Shown: piece by piece, positions 25,407-35,418 of the stretch
How positions within the stretch are numbered: position 1 is the first letter of the stretch
How the letters are laid out: every line of letters begins with the position of its first letter
NCBI GenBank assembly: GCA_938003985.1
Contig: CALKWZ010000068.1
Span: 13,534-77,533, forward strand
Length of the DNA stretch: 64,000 nt
Direction: 5' to 3'
DNA from: an uncultured Verrucomicrobiota bacterium
GTDB taxonomy: Bacteria > Verrucomicrobiota > Kiritimatiellia > CAIQIC01 > Lenti-01
Translations under genes and position numbers: made by a program
The notes under the pieces: model-generated
What the model was told of the DNA's origin: nothing
The model's input: only the letters and a program-made list of their open reading frames with translations
Database searches by the model: none

Positions 25407-27946
25407 AGATGCGCGGCGCCAGGTCGTTCGCCCGGATCCTGGTTTGCCTCGTTTGCGGGGGGTGGTTGGCCGGCCAGGCGGCGCCGGCCGCCACGATCTA
25501 CGTGGCGACCAACGGCAACGACGTCGCCGGCAACGGGAGTTTCGCCGCGCCGTTTCGGACGTTGAATTACGCGCTGCAGCAGGCCGTTTCGGGGGACGTG
25601 GTCGAAGCGCGGAGCGGGGTTTACCGGGAAAACGCCGAAGTGCGGTTCCGCAATCCCGGCCTCACGCTGCGCTCGGTCCCGGGCGAATGGGCGGTCATCG
25701 CCGCGCCGCTCGACGACGAGGACGGGTACTCCTCCTGCGTGCTCATCGATCCCGACGCGGACGGCACGACGCTGTCGCGGCTGGAAATCGCCGGCGGCTA
25801 CTACTACGGGATCGTGCTCCAGACGAAATGGGACTGGGGCGATCCGGACGACCGGTCGGGCGCGTGCGGCATCGTCATCGAAGACTGCGTGGTCCGCGAC
25901 ACGGGCCGCGATGCCGTCAAGATCACGCCCGGTTGCGACGACGTGCTGATCCGGCGCTGCGAAATCTTCAACACCGGCGTCGGGCCCGCGAACGCGACGG
26001 CGCAGAACGCGGAAGGCATCGATTGCGTCAACGGCGACCGCGTGACGGTGCGGGATTGCTTCATCCACGACGCGTTTTCCACCGGCGTCTACCTGAAGGG
26101 CGGCGCGACGGACGGGCTGGTGGAACGCACGCGGGTCGAGCGCTGCGGCGCGGCCGGCATCCTGCTGGGGTTCGACACGAGTCCGGAGTATTTCGACCTC
26201 GCGGCGAATCCGGGCTACTACGAGAACGTCCGCGGCACGGTCCGGAATTGCCTCGTGCGCGACGTGGCCTGGGAGGGGATCGGGATGTACGCCGCGTCCA
26301 ATCCCGCCGTGGTCAACAACACGCTGGTCAACGTCTGCACGGGCCGCGTGCATGCCGCGCTGTATTTCGGGCTGAGCTTCCAGGACTGGGACGAATCCGC
26401 CGGCCGGCCGCCGTCCGTGGAGCCGGAAATCTTCAACAACCTGATCCTTCAGCCAGAAGGATTTTCCGACGAGACGTTCGAAATCCGCTGGGCGGACGAA
26501 TTGGGCGGGCTGAGCGCGCTGAGCGGCTGGCCCGCGATGGATTTCAACGGGTTTTTCGTGGCCGGCGGCGGCGAGCCGCGCTTTACCGACCGGCGATCCG
26601 GTTCGTTGCTGGAAGAAGGTTCGCTCGCCCAATGGCAGGCGCATGCGGGGGCGGACCTGCACAGCCGGACGATTCAACCGCTGGCGGCGTTCGGCGCCGA
26701 TCCGGCGCTGCTGGTGTCCAGTCCCTACGTCGATGCCGGCACGAACGCCGCCGGGATGGCGGCGGCCGCGGATTTGGCGGGCAATCCACGCCTCCAAGGC
26801 GCGGCGGTGGATATCGGGGCCTACGAGACCGGGACCAACGACTGGTCGGAACGGCTCATCGGCCATGCGGCGCTGACCGGGGCGACGAATCCGCCCGCCG
26901 CCATTTCCGCCAAGGTCGGCCAGTTGCGCTGGTTTTTCACGCATGCCTCGGTGGGCGGCAATCTCGTCACCGGCCTGAACGTGGTGAACGCGGAAGATCC
27001 CGCCCGGTTTCCGCTGCGCATCTACGGGTACGACGGGGACGACGGCGACGGCGCCTATCACGGCGCCGTGGGCACGGCGGGTTCGGAAGGCGGCGCGGAC
27101 TACCGGGCCGCGGCCAGCCCCGCCGTCGCGTCCAACGGATTCGTCTACGAATGCATGCGCGGCAATCCGGATTGGGCGAACAAGCTGGCGTGCTTCAGCA
27201 ATTCCGTGGTCGCCTCCGGTTGGCGTTTTCCGAAAGTCAACGTGGTCATGGACAAGTTCTGCTGGATCGATCCGGCCGCCGATCCCGAAGAATACTGCGC
27301 GTTGCTGGCCGGCCTCGAGGCGCGGTATCCGCAGACCCTGTTCGTATATATGACGATGCCGCTGACGACGGAAACGGCCGGATCGGAAAACGATCTGCGC
27401 AACGACTTCAACCGCTACGTGCGCGCCTATTGCCGGACGGCCGGCAAATGGCTGCTGGACCTAGCCGACATCCAGGCCTGGACGGAGGCCGGCGTCGAGC
27501 AAACGTACGTTGCGGGCGGACAGACGAACCAGCGGATGGCGGCGGCCTTTGCGGTCGGCCCGGAGTGGGGCGATTACCATCTGAACGCCGCCGGTCGGCG
27601 GCGCGGCGCTTTGGGCTGGCACGCCTTGGCGCAGGCATTGTTCTTGGCGGATCGCGACGGGGACGGCGTCAACGACGGCGACGAACTGATTGCCGGAACC
27701 GCGCCGGCCGACGAAACCGATCGCTTGAGGCTGACGTTCGATCCCGCGACCGATCCGACGCAACAGGTGGTGCGCTGGACGGGCTCCTCGAACCGCTGGT
27801 ATGCGCTGCAGGAAAGCGCGACGCTCGCGGATGGAGCGGTGTGGAGCAATCGGGCGACGGATCTGCCGGCAGCGGGCGGATTCAACATGCACACGGTCGC
27901 CCTGCCCGGCGCCCGGAGTTTCCTGCGGCTGACGGTGGGGCAATAG
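25403..27946 (+). CDS. Secreted parallel beta-helix protein fused to an SGNH-type hydrolase
   Basis: An 847-aa exported protein. Signal peptide (about 1-31), then a right-handed parallel beta-helix (about 32-480) starting with the ATIYVATNGNDVAGNGSFAA type of pectate-lyase-like signature and ending with DIGAYE. An SGNH/GDSL-esterase-like domain follows (about 505-745): the serine block is WFFTHASVGGN (about 509) and the Asp-His block GDYHLNAAG (about 723). A calcium-type repeat DRDGDGVNDGDE and a short beta domain close it. It is probably a polysaccharide lyase or esterase acting outside the cell. Its start overlaps the murC stop (ATGA), an odd partner for a cytoplasmic ligase. Confidence 0.75.
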   Translation: MKMRGARSFARILVCLVCGGWLAGQAAPAATIYVATNGNDVAGNGSFAAPFRTLNYALQQAVSGDVVEARSGVYRENAEVRFRNPGLTLRSVPGEWAVIAAPLDDEDGYSSCVLIDPDADGTTLSRLEIAGGYYYGIVLQTKWDWGDPDDRSGACGIVIEDCVVRDTGRDAVKITPGCDDVLIRRCEIFNTGVGPANATAQNAEGIDCVNGDRVTVRDCFIHDAFSTGVYLKGGATDGLVERTRVERCGAAGILLGFDTSPEYFDLAANPGYYENVRGTVRNCLVRDVAWEGIGMYAASNPAVVNNTLVNVCTGRVHAALYFGLSFQDWDESAGRPPSVEPEIFNNLILQPEGFSDETFEIRWADELGGLSALSGWPAMDFNGFFVAGGGEPRFTDRRSGSLLEEGSLAQWQAHAGADLHSRTIQPLAAFGADPALLVSSPYVDAGTNAAGMAAAADLAGNPRLQGAAVDIGAYETGTNDWSERLIGHAALTGATNPPAAISAKVGQLRWFFTHASVGGNLVTGLNVVNAEDPARFPLRIYGYDGDDGDGAYHGAVGTAGSEGGADYRAAASPAVASNGFVYECMRGNPDWANKLACFSNSVVASGWRFPKVNVVMDKFCWIDPAADPEEYCALLAGLEARYPQTLFVYMTMPLTTETAGSENDLRNDFNRYVRAYCRTAGKWLLDLADIQAWTEAGVEQTYVAGGQTNQRMAAAFAVGPEWGDYHLNAAGRRRGALGWHALAQALFLADRDGDGVNDGDELIAGTAPADETDRLRLTFDPATDPTQQVVRWTGSSNRWYALQESATLADGAVWSNRATDLPAAGGFNMHTVALPGARSFLRLTVGQ

Positions 27947-27953
27947 GCTGCGG

Positions 27954-28557
27954 CTACTCGCGTCGCGCGCGGCAATAGACGTCCCAGAGGGCATCGCGCG
28001 CGGACTGGGGATCGGGACCGTAGGCGAAGACGCCGTCTTCGTGGCCGGCCATGACCAGGACCGCGACGGGCGGCAGGGCGGCGGCGAGCCGGCCGACGGC
28101 GCGGGCCATTTCGGGCGTGCCGAACGCCGCGTCGGCGGGGGTTTGCGGCGCGCCTTCTTTGATCAGCATCCGGAACATGAGGCGGTCGTGGATGTGGATC
28201 ACGGCGTTCGCGTCGGGCCGCGCGGCGTAGATGGCGCCGTGGCTCATGGATTCCGACGAGGCCGGCAACGGCCCGCGGCAGACGACGCTGTTTTTGTCGA
28301 CGTCGAACGAAACGACTTCGCAGAAATGCTCGGCGGCGATGGGGAATTTCAGGCCGGTTCCGCTGCCGGTGACGATGAAGCGGCCGGTGCCTTCGATGCG
28401 CGCGCTGACGTTGCCGTAGCCGATGCCGTCGGGCAGGACGCCGATCAGTTCCCATTCGTGCAGGTCGTCGCGGATGCGCATGAGGTCGTGGAGGCGGGGA
28501 TGCGCGGGGGCGGGTGCCGCCTCGTGCGCGAACGAAAACTTGATGTAGCCCTCGTCC

Positions 28558-28577
<20 letters not shown>
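27954..28577 (-). CDS. Class II aldolase/adducin-family protein
   Basis: A 207-aa metal-dependent aldolase-fold protein with GYGNVSARI, FIVTGSGTGLKF, the metal ligands in SSESMSHGAIY and AVIHIHDRLMF, and MAGHEDGVFAYG. It overlaps the mtnA end by 20 bp, so they form one operon. In established pathways a class II aldolase next to MtnA acts either as MtnB (methylthioribulose-1-phosphate dehydratase) or as Ald2 of the DHAP shunt, cleaving the ribulose-1-phosphate product. The sequence alone does not decide; no other mtn gene is in view, which favours the shunt. Confidence 0.75.
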
Positions 28578-29664
<1,087 letters not shown>

Positions 29665-29725
29665 GGGCACGGTTTTCCCCTAAAACCGGCAGGGCGTCAA
29701 GCCGGGGCGGGCCGGGGAATCGGCG

Positions 29726-29754
29726 TTGAAAGGCGGGGGGCGGGGGCGTAGAGT
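29726..29754 (+). promoter_or_regulatory. Promoter of ddl
   Basis: TTGAAA (29726-29731), 17-bp spacer, TAGAGT (29749-29754). Confidence 0.6.
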
Positions 29755-29763
29755 GGGCGCGAA

Positions 29764-29782
29764 TTTTCCACGACGTGGAAAA
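29764..29782. promoter_or_regulatory. Palindrome at the ddl transcription start
   Basis: Perfect inverted repeat TTTTCCACG-A-CGTGGAAAA starting about 10 bases after the -10 box and 19 bases before the start codon. Either a repressor operator or a leader hairpin. Its half-site resembles those of the array at 61898-62017. Confidence 0.55.
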
Positions 29783-29800
29783 CCCGAGGAACAAGACGGC

Positions 29801-30694
29801 ATGAGCGGCAAGAAGCGTTTTCAAAAAGTGGCGGTGCTGAAGGGTGGGCCTTCGTCGGAGCGGGAGGTGTCGCTGCGGTCGGGGGCGGCGGTGGCGAAGG
29901 CGTTGCGGGAACGCGGCTACGACGTGGCCGAGGTGCTGGTGGGCGAGGACAAGTCGTTCACGGTGCCGCCGGGGACCGAGGTGGCGTTCGTGGCGATGCA
30001 CGGGCATTTCGGCGAGGACGGGACGATCCAGGCGTTGCTGCGGAAGCAGGGCATCCCGCACACGGGCTCGAGCCCGGAAGCCAGCGCGCGGGCGTTCGAC
30101 AAATCCAAGAGCAAGCCGGTGATCGCGGCGGCGGGGATTCCGACGCCGACGTTCGAGTTCCTGCGCAAGGGGCAGAAGCGGTCGCTGCCGCTGCCGGTGG
30201 TGGTGAAGCCGGTGCGGCAGGGTTCGAGCGTGGGCGTGTCGCGCGTGTTCCAGGAGTCGGAGTGGGCGGCGGCGCTGGATCTGGCGCTGGGCCTCGACGA
30301 CGTCGCGCTGGTGGAGGAATACATTCCGGGCCGCGAACTGACGGTGGGCGTGGTGGGCGACGTCGTGTTGCCGCTGCTCGAGATCGTCGCGCCGGACGGT
30401 TTTTTCGACTACCACGCGAAATACACGAACGGGGTGTCGCAGCACGTGCTGCCGACGGACATTCCGGAGGCGACGGTCCAAGCCTGCCAGGCGGCGGCGC
30501 TGGCGACGTTCCGCGCGCTGGGCTGCGCGGGCATGGGGCGGGTGGACATCCGCCTGCGGCCGGACGGCCGGTTTTTCGTGCTGGAGCTGAACAACATTCC
30601 GGGCATGACGGAGCTGAGCCTGCTGCCGGACGCCGCGAAACGCCACGGCTGGAGTTTTCCGGAACTTTGCGAAATGATCCTGAATAGGGTATGA
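29801..30694 (+). CDS. ddl: D-alanine--D-alanine ligase (Ddl)
   Basis: Ddl makes the D-Ala-D-Ala dipeptide of peptidoglycan. The 297-aa ATP-grasp enzyme has VLKGGPSSEREVSLRSG, MHGHFGEDGTIQALL, PVVVKPVRQGSSVGVSRV, EEYIPGRELTVGVVGD and the metal-binding FFVLELNNIPGMTELSLLP. Slightly shorter than E. coli DdlB but complete. The ATG at 29801 follows CGAGGAAC. It has its own promoter and is separate from murG-murC, so the cell-wall genes are split in this genome. The azoreductase-like gene follows after 25 bp. Confidence 0.93.
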   Translation: MSGKKRFQKVAVLKGGPSSEREVSLRSGAAVAKALRERGYDVAEVLVGEDKSFTVPPGTEVAFVAMHGHFGEDGTIQALLRKQGIPHTGSSPEASARAFDKSKSKPVIAAAGIPTPTFEFLRKGQKRSLPLPVVVKPVRQGSSVGVSRVFQESEWAAALDLALGLDDVALVEEYIPGRELTVGVVGDVVLPLLEIVAPDGFFDYHAKYTNGVSQHVLPTDIPEATVQACQAAALATFRALGCAGMGRVDIRLRPDGRFFVLELNNIPGMTELSLLPDAAKRHGWSFPELCEMILNRV

Positions 30695-30719
30695 TCCGGC
30701 GACAACCGAGGAGCAACCC

Positions 30720-31331
30720 ATGAAGGTACTGAGAGTATTGGCGAATCCCAAAACGGTGGAGCAGTCCGCGAGCCTGAAAATCGAGCAGGCCTTCACGGCG
30801 GCGTTGAAGGCGAAACATCCCGACGCGCAAATCCTGACCATCGACGTCTACAAGGACGAGGTCCCGCTGCTGGACGCGAAGCTGCTGCCGGCGTTTTTCG
30901 GAGCGCCCCCGGCGGACGCGGAGACGGAGCGCAAGCGCGCGCGGCAGAAGGCGATCCTGGACCAATTCCTGGCGGCGGACCTGCTGGTGATCGCGACGCC
31001 GATGTGGAACTTCAACGCACCGCCGATGCTGAAGGCGTTCATCGACACGATCCTGGTGGCCGGCAAGACCTTCAAGTACACGGCGACGGGTCCGGTGGGG
31101 CTGGCGACGGGCAAGCAGGCGGTGCTGTGCATCGCCAGCGGCGGCGTCTACGAAGGCGCGCTGGCGGCCTACGATACCCTGACCCCGATGCTGAAGACGC
31201 AGCTGGGGTTCATCGGCGTGACGGACGTGACGGTGCTGCGCGCGCCCGGGCAGGGCGGGGGCGGCGAAAAGGCCGCGGCGAGCACGGCGGCGGCGATCGA
31301 ACAGGCGAAGGCGGCTGCGGCTGAATTCTAA
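30720..31331 (+). CDS. FMN-dependent NADH-azoreductase-like flavoprotein
   Basis: A 203-aa flavodoxin-fold oxidoreductase with the FMN-phosphate loop at the N-terminus (LANPKTVEQSASLKI), ATPMWNFNAPPMLKAFIDTI and CIASGGVYEGA, all typical of AzoR-type quinone/azo reductases. Such enzymes use NADH to reduce quinones by two electrons and protect against electrophiles; the natural substrate is unknown. GAGGAGC precedes the start at 30720. It is likely cotranscribed with ddl. Confidence 0.85.
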   Translation: MKVLRVLANPKTVEQSASLKIEQAFTAALKAKHPDAQILTIDVYKDEVPLLDAKLLPAFFGAPPADAETERKRARQKAILDQFLAADLLVIATPMWNFNAPPMLKAFIDTILVAGKTFKYTATGPVGLATGKQAVLCIASGGVYEGALAAYDTLTPMLKTQLGFIGVTDVTVLRAPGQGGGGEKAAASTAAAIEQAKAAAAEF

Positions 31332-31337
31332 TCAAGT

Positions 31338-31392
31338 CCCGGCTCACTGCGCCGGGTTGCAAAAAACGCCGCGCCCCTTCCGGGGCGCGGCG
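31338..31392. terminator. Terminator pair between convergent genes
   Basis: A CCCGGC/GCCGGG hairpin (31338-31343, 31351-31356) is followed by an 11-bp perfect stem (31367-31377 with 31382-31392). Six A residues (31361-31366) give the minus strand a U-tract, so the large stem ends the GGGtGRT transcript; CTTTCGTTT serves the plus strand more weakly. Confidence 0.85.
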
Positions 31393-31420
31393 CTTTCGTT
31401 TCGCAGGTTTGAGCCGCGAT

Positions 31421-32431
31421 TTATTTCTTCGAAGCTTCCTCGATGGCGACGGCGACGGAGACGGTGGCGCCGACCATGGGGTTGTTGCCCATGCCGATGA
31501 GGCCCATCATTTCGACGTGCGCGGGGACGGAGGAGGAGCCGGCGAACTGGGCGTCGGAGTGCATGCGGCCCATGGTGTCGGTCATGCCGTAGGAGGCGGG
31601 GCCGGCGGCCATGTTGTCCGGATGCAGCGTGCGGCCGGTGCCGCCGCCGGAGGCGACGGAGAAGTACTTCTTGCCCTTTTCGACGCATTCCTTCTTGTAG
31701 GTGCCCGCGACGGGGTGCTGGAAGCGGGTCGGGTTGGTGGAGTTGCCGGTAATGGACACGTCCACGCCTTCCTGCCACATGATGGCGACGCCTTCGCGGA
31801 CGTCGTCGGCGCCGTAGCAGCGGACCTTGGCCTTGTCGCCGGCGGAGAAGGGGATTTCCTTCACGATGGCGAGCTTGCCGGTGGCGTAGTCGAACTGCGT
31901 CTGGACGTAGGTGAAGCCGTTGATGCGGCTGATGACGTAGGCGGCGTCCTTGCCGAGGCCGTTGAGGCAGACCTTGAGGGGCTGCTGGCGGACCTTGTTG
32001 GCGCTCTTGGCGATGCCGATGGCGCCTTCGGCGGCGGCGAAGCTCTCGTGGCCGGCGAGGAAGCAGAAGCACTTCGTTTCCTCGCGCAGGAGCATCGCGG
32101 CGAGGTTGCCGTGGCCGAGGCCGACCTTGCGGTCGTCGGCGACGGAGCCGGGGATGCAGAAGGCCTGGAGGCCTTCGCCGATGGCTTCGGCGGCGTCGGC
32201 GGCCTTCACGCAGCCTTTCTTGATGGCGATGGCGGCGCCGACGGTGTAGGCCCAGGCGGCGTTTTCGAAGCAGATGTTCTGGATTTCCTTCGTGATGGCG
32301 TAGGCGTCGACGCCCTTGTCGGCGCAGACCTGCTGCGCGTCCTGGACGGTGGACATGCCGTATTTCTTGAGGGTGGCCGCGATCTGGGGGAGGCGGCGGC
32401 CGTAGGACTCGAACAATTCTTTGTCAGCCAT
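31421..32431 (-). CDS. GGGtGRT protein (partner of NifU-like scaffold)
   Basis: A 336-aa cytoplasmic protein that belongs to the GGGtGRT family, named for its motif, seen here as VASGGGTGRTLHPDN (about residues 270-284). Family members are nearly always found beside a NifU-like scaffold, as here (14-bp gap). Conserved cysteines (ADKGVDA region, EETKCFCFLAGHE, KVRCYG) could bind a metal or Fe-S cluster. The biochemical function is not established. Upstream Met codons belong to the neighbouring gene's frame; the ATG at 32431 gives MADKELFESYGRRLP. Confidence 0.85.
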   Translation of the reverse strand: MADKELFESYGRRLPQIAATLKKYGMSTVQDAQQVCADKGVDAYAITKEIQNICFENAAWAYTVGAAIAIKKGCVKAADAAEAIGEGLQAFCIPGSVADDRKVGLGHGNLAAMLLREETKCFCFLAGHESFAAAEGAIGIAKSANKVRQQPLKVCLNGLGKDAAYVISRINGFTYVQTQFDYATGKLAIVKEIPFSAGDKAKVRCYGADDVREGVAIMWQEGVDVSITGNSTNPTRFQHPVAGTYKKECVEKGKKYFSVASGGGTGRTLHPDNMAAGPASYGMTDTMGRMHSDAQFAGSSSVPAHVEMMGLIGMGNNPMVGATVSVAVAIEEASKK

Positions 32432-32445
32432 GGTCGTGTTCCTTC

Positions 32446-33138
32446 TTACGCGTGGCGGGGGTTGATGGTCTTGACGGCGTCGGCGATGCGGCCGTAGCGG
32501 CCGGTGGCCTTCTTGAGGGCTTCGGCGGGATCCATGCCCTTGCCGATGTTCTCCATCATCACGCCGAGGCGGACGAATTCGTAGCCGATGATCTCGTCGT
32601 TGGCGTCGAGACCGATCTGGGTGACGTAGCCTTCGGCCATTTCGAGGTAGCGGGGGCCCTTGGCGAGCGTGCCGTACATGGTGCCGATCTGGGAGCGGAG
32701 GCCCTTGCCGAGATCCTCGAGGCCGGCGCCGATGGGCAGGCCGCCCTCGGAGAAGGCGCTCTGGCTGCGGCCGTAGACGATCTGGAGGAAGAGTTCGCGC
32801 ATGGCGACGTTGATGGCGTCGCACACGAGGTCGGTGTTGAGGGCTTCGAGGATCGTCTTGCCGGGGAGGATCTCCGAGGCCATGGCGGCCGAATGGGTCA
32901 TGCCGGAGCAGCCGATGGTTTCGACGAGGGCTTCCTGGATGATGCCGTCCTTGACGTTCAAGGTGAGCTTGCAGGCGCCCTGCTGCGGGGCGCACCAGCC
33001 TACGCCGTGGGTGAGGGCGGAGATGTCCTTCACTTCCTTGGCCTGGACCCACTTCCCTTCCTCGGGGATGGGCGCGGGACCGTGGTCGCGCAGTTTCTTG
33101 ACGCAGCACATGTGCTGCACTTCGTGCGAATAGATCAT
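32446..33138 (-). CDS. NifU-like iron-sulfur cluster assembly scaffold
   Basis: A 230-aa protein of the IscU/NifU N-terminal fold: GVGWCAPQQGACKLTLNVKDG and ETIGCSGMTHSAAMASEIL carry cysteines that in this family hold a nascent Fe-S cluster, and the C-terminal half (MYGTLAKGPRYLEMAEGYV) is a feature of the version paired with GGGtGRT proteins. AAGGAAA precedes the ATG at 33138. It is the first gene of a two-gene operon. No cysteine desulfurase is nearby, so it may be a specialised rather than general scaffold. Confidence 0.82.
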   Translation of the reverse strand: MIYSHEVQHMCCVKKLRDHGPAPIPEEGKWVQAKEVKDISALTHGVGWCAPQQGACKLTLNVKDGIIQEALVETIGCSGMTHSAAMASEILPGKTILEALNTDLVCDAINVAMRELFLQIVYGRSQSAFSEGGLPIGAGLEDLGKGLRSQIGTMYGTLAKGPRYLEMAEGYVTQIGLDANDEIIGYEFVRLGVMMENIGKGMDPAEALKKATGRYGRIADAVKTINPRHA

Positions 33139-33314
33139 GGTGTTTCCTTGGGTTGCGGTTGAATGCCTGTGCGCAATTGGGGGGCGACTGTACTCAAAGA
33201 GGCGAAACGGTTCAACCCGGAAAAACGGGACGGGGGCGGCGGAAAAATGTTTTTACGGAAGGGGGGGTGTGGCATAGTGCGTCCGCATTGCGATTTTGGC
33301 GAAAGAGGACGATT

Positions 33315-34175
33315 TTGGCGTTTGGACATGACAAGGGACGGCGGAAAAACCGCTCGCGGGACGGCCTGTTGCGGGCCGCCGTGCGCTCGGGCGAGCGGCG
33401 GCGGACGGTGCGCCGGCGCGTCGTCGCCGCGCTGGTGACGCTGATCGGATTGCCGGCGCTCGCCGTCGGTCTCTGGTGGGGCGGCCACCAGGCGTGGCTG
33501 GGCATGTTCGCGGAAAATCCTTTTTTCGAGATCCAACGCATCGAAATCACGACCGACGGCATGCTGGGGGTGGCGGACGTCCAGGAATACGCCCGGGTCC
33601 GGCCCGGCATGAATCTCTTCGCCGTGCGGCCGCAGGACGTGCGCGCCGAACTGTTGAAGGTGCCGGTCATCGCCGACGCGCAGGTGGGGCGTTGTTTGCC
33701 CGACGGGCTGGTGATCGAAGTGACCGAGCGCATCGCGGTGGCGCGCCTGGGACGGCCGGGCGCGGGCAGCACGCTGGCCGTGGACGCGACGGGCCACGTC
33801 CTGGGCCCCAGTTCGGTGCGGATCAGCCTGCCGGTGATCCTCGGCGTGCGGGACGTCGGCTTGCGGCCGGGCGACGTGGTGGCCGATGCCATGCTGCCGG
33901 AGGCACTGGCCATCCTGGAGATCTGCAACGCCGAAAAAATGCGCGGGGTGCTGGCCGTGGCGTCCATCGACGTCGGCTCCGACGAGCGGATCGACGTCGG
34001 CTTGGCTTCGGGCGAACGGGTCCTGCTCTCGCGCGACCGGATCAAGGAAAAACTTTGGAAATTGCGGGAAATGCTGAAAGAAGCGCGCCGCCAGGGCTTG
34101 GCCCTGGCCACGTACGACCTGACGGTGGACCGCAACTACGTGGGCCGCGCGACGGCGGCGGAAGAGGCTCCTTGA
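33315..34175 (+). CDS. ftsQ: Cell division protein FtsQ
   Basis: FtsQ links the divisome's cytoplasmic and periplasmic parts. The 286-aa protein has a basic cytoplasmic tail, one transmembrane helix (about 38-58), a POTRA domain (about 70-140, FFEIQRIEITTDGMLGVADVQ and GMNLFAV) and the FtsQ beta domain. No ATG fits. A TTG at 33315 lies 6 bases after AAAGAGG (33302-33308), so TTG is the likely start; the frame is open from 33153. Position before ftsA and ftsZ supports the call. Confidence 0.85.
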   Translation: MAFGHDKGRRKNRSRDGLLRAAVRSGERRRTVRRRVVAALVTLIGLPALAVGLWWGGHQAWLGMFAENPFFEIQRIEITTDGMLGVADVQEYARVRPGMNLFAVRPQDVRAELLKVPVIADAQVGRCLPDGLVIEVTERIAVARLGRPGAGSTLAVDATGHVLGPSSVRISLPVILGVRDVGLRPGDVVADAMLPEALAILEICNAEKMRGVLAVASIDVGSDERIDVGLASGERVLLSRDRIKEKLWKLREMLKEARRQGLALATYDLTVDRNYVGRATAAEEAP

Positions 34176-34206
34176 GGAGCCGCGGGCGGAAAGGATAGCG
34201 GGCCAG

Positions 34207-35403
34207 ATGAACATCGAACCGATCGTCGCGCTGGAAATCGGCACGAGCCGGGTGCGCGTTTTCGTGGGCGAGGCCCGCGAGGACGGCGCGCTGATGATCA
34301 CCGCGGTGGGCGATGCGGCCAGCAGCGGCATGCGCAAGGGGGAAATTTTCCATTTCGACAGCGTGTGCGGATGCGTGGAGACCGCGCTGCGGCAGGCCGA
34401 GGAAGCCGCGGACCTGAAAATCAACGAAGTCTATCTGGCCCTGTCCGGTTCCCAGATCGAAGCCCAGCCCAGCCGGGCCGAGATTCCCGTGGACGGCGAG
34501 ATCGCGCAGGAAGACGCCGACCACGTGCTGAAGATGGCCAAGGAAGTGACGTTGCCGGCGGACCGCGAAATCCTCCACAGCATTTTCGGCCAGTTCGCCG
34601 TGGACGGGTTGCCGGGCGTGTCCCCGGTCGGGCTCGTGGGCCAGCGCCTGGCGGCGGAGATGCTGATCGTGCACGGGGTCCATTCGCGGATGGTGAACCT
34701 GGTGCGGGTGGTCAAGGCGCTGAAGCTGGAGATGGCCGAACCGCTGTTCAGCGGCCTGTGCTCGGCGCAGGCGGCGCTGTCCGCCGACCAGAAGCGGCAG
34801 GGGGCGCTGTTGATCGATCTGGGCGGCGGCAAGACCGACTACGTGGTCTACGCGCAGGCCAAGATCGCCGACGCGGGGGTGCTGGCCGTCGGCGGCGACC
34901 ACGTGACGAACGACGTGGCGCGCGCCTTCCGGCTGTCCACGACCGAGGCGGAAGCCCTGAAGCTGCAGCACGGCGACGCCATGGTCAGCGCCGCGGGCCG
35001 CACGCGCCGCCTGCCGCTGCCGGCGGCCGCCGGCGAAGCGCCGCGCACCGCGAAGTTGTCGGACCTGCAGACGATCGTGCACCTGCGCATGGAGGAGACG
35101 TTCGGCCTGATCGCCGCGCGCCTGAAGCGGCAGAAGCTGTTGTCGCTGCTGGGCGCGGGGATCGTGCTGACGGGCGGCGGCGCCCACCTGAAGAACGTGG
35201 CGCCGCTGGCGGAAAAGGTGTTCGGCCTGCCGTGCGAAATCGGCGCGCCGCGCAACGTGAGCGGGTTGGCCGCGAATCTGGCCGTGCCGGAATACGCGAC
35301 GGGCGTGGGCGCGGTGCTGCACGGCTACCGCAGCGCCCGGGCCGCGGCGGAACGCTCCCGCAGCGCCTGGAAACGGCTGGCGCACTGGTTTGGCGTGAAC
35401 TGA
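34207..35403 (+). CDS. ftsA: Cell division protein FtsA
   Basis: FtsA is the actin-like protein that anchors FtsZ to the membrane. The 398-aa protein starts VALEIGTSRVRVFVGE (phosphate-1), has the SHS2-type region (about 80-170), LIDLGGGKTDYVVYA (phosphate-2, about 203; the usual GGGTTD has a Lys here) and VLTGGGAHLKNVAPLAEKVF (adenosine motif). The C-terminus (about 380-398, AWKRLAHWFGVN) is an amphipathic membrane-targeting helix. It lies 31 bp after ftsQ and 15 bp before ftsZ. Confidence 0.93.
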   Translation: MNIEPIVALEIGTSRVRVFVGEAREDGALMITAVGDAASSGMRKGEIFHFDSVCGCVETALRQAEEAADLKINEVYLALSGSQIEAQPSRAEIPVDGEIAQEDADHVLKMAKEVTLPADREILHSIFGQFAVDGLPGVSPVGLVGQRLAAEMLIVHGVHSRMVNLVRVVKALKLEMAEPLFSGLCSAQAALSADQKRQGALLIDLGGGKTDYVVYAQAKIADAGVLAVGGDHVTNDVARAFRLSTTEAEALKLQHGDAMVSAAGRTRRLPLPAAAGEAPRTAKLSDLQTIVHLRMEETFGLIAARLKRQKLLSLLGAGIVLTGGGAHLKNVAPLAEKVFGLPCEIGAPRNVSGLAANLAVPEYATGVGAVLHGYRSARAAAERSRSAWKRLAHWFGVN

Positions 35404-35418
35404 GCGGAGGAACGGACC

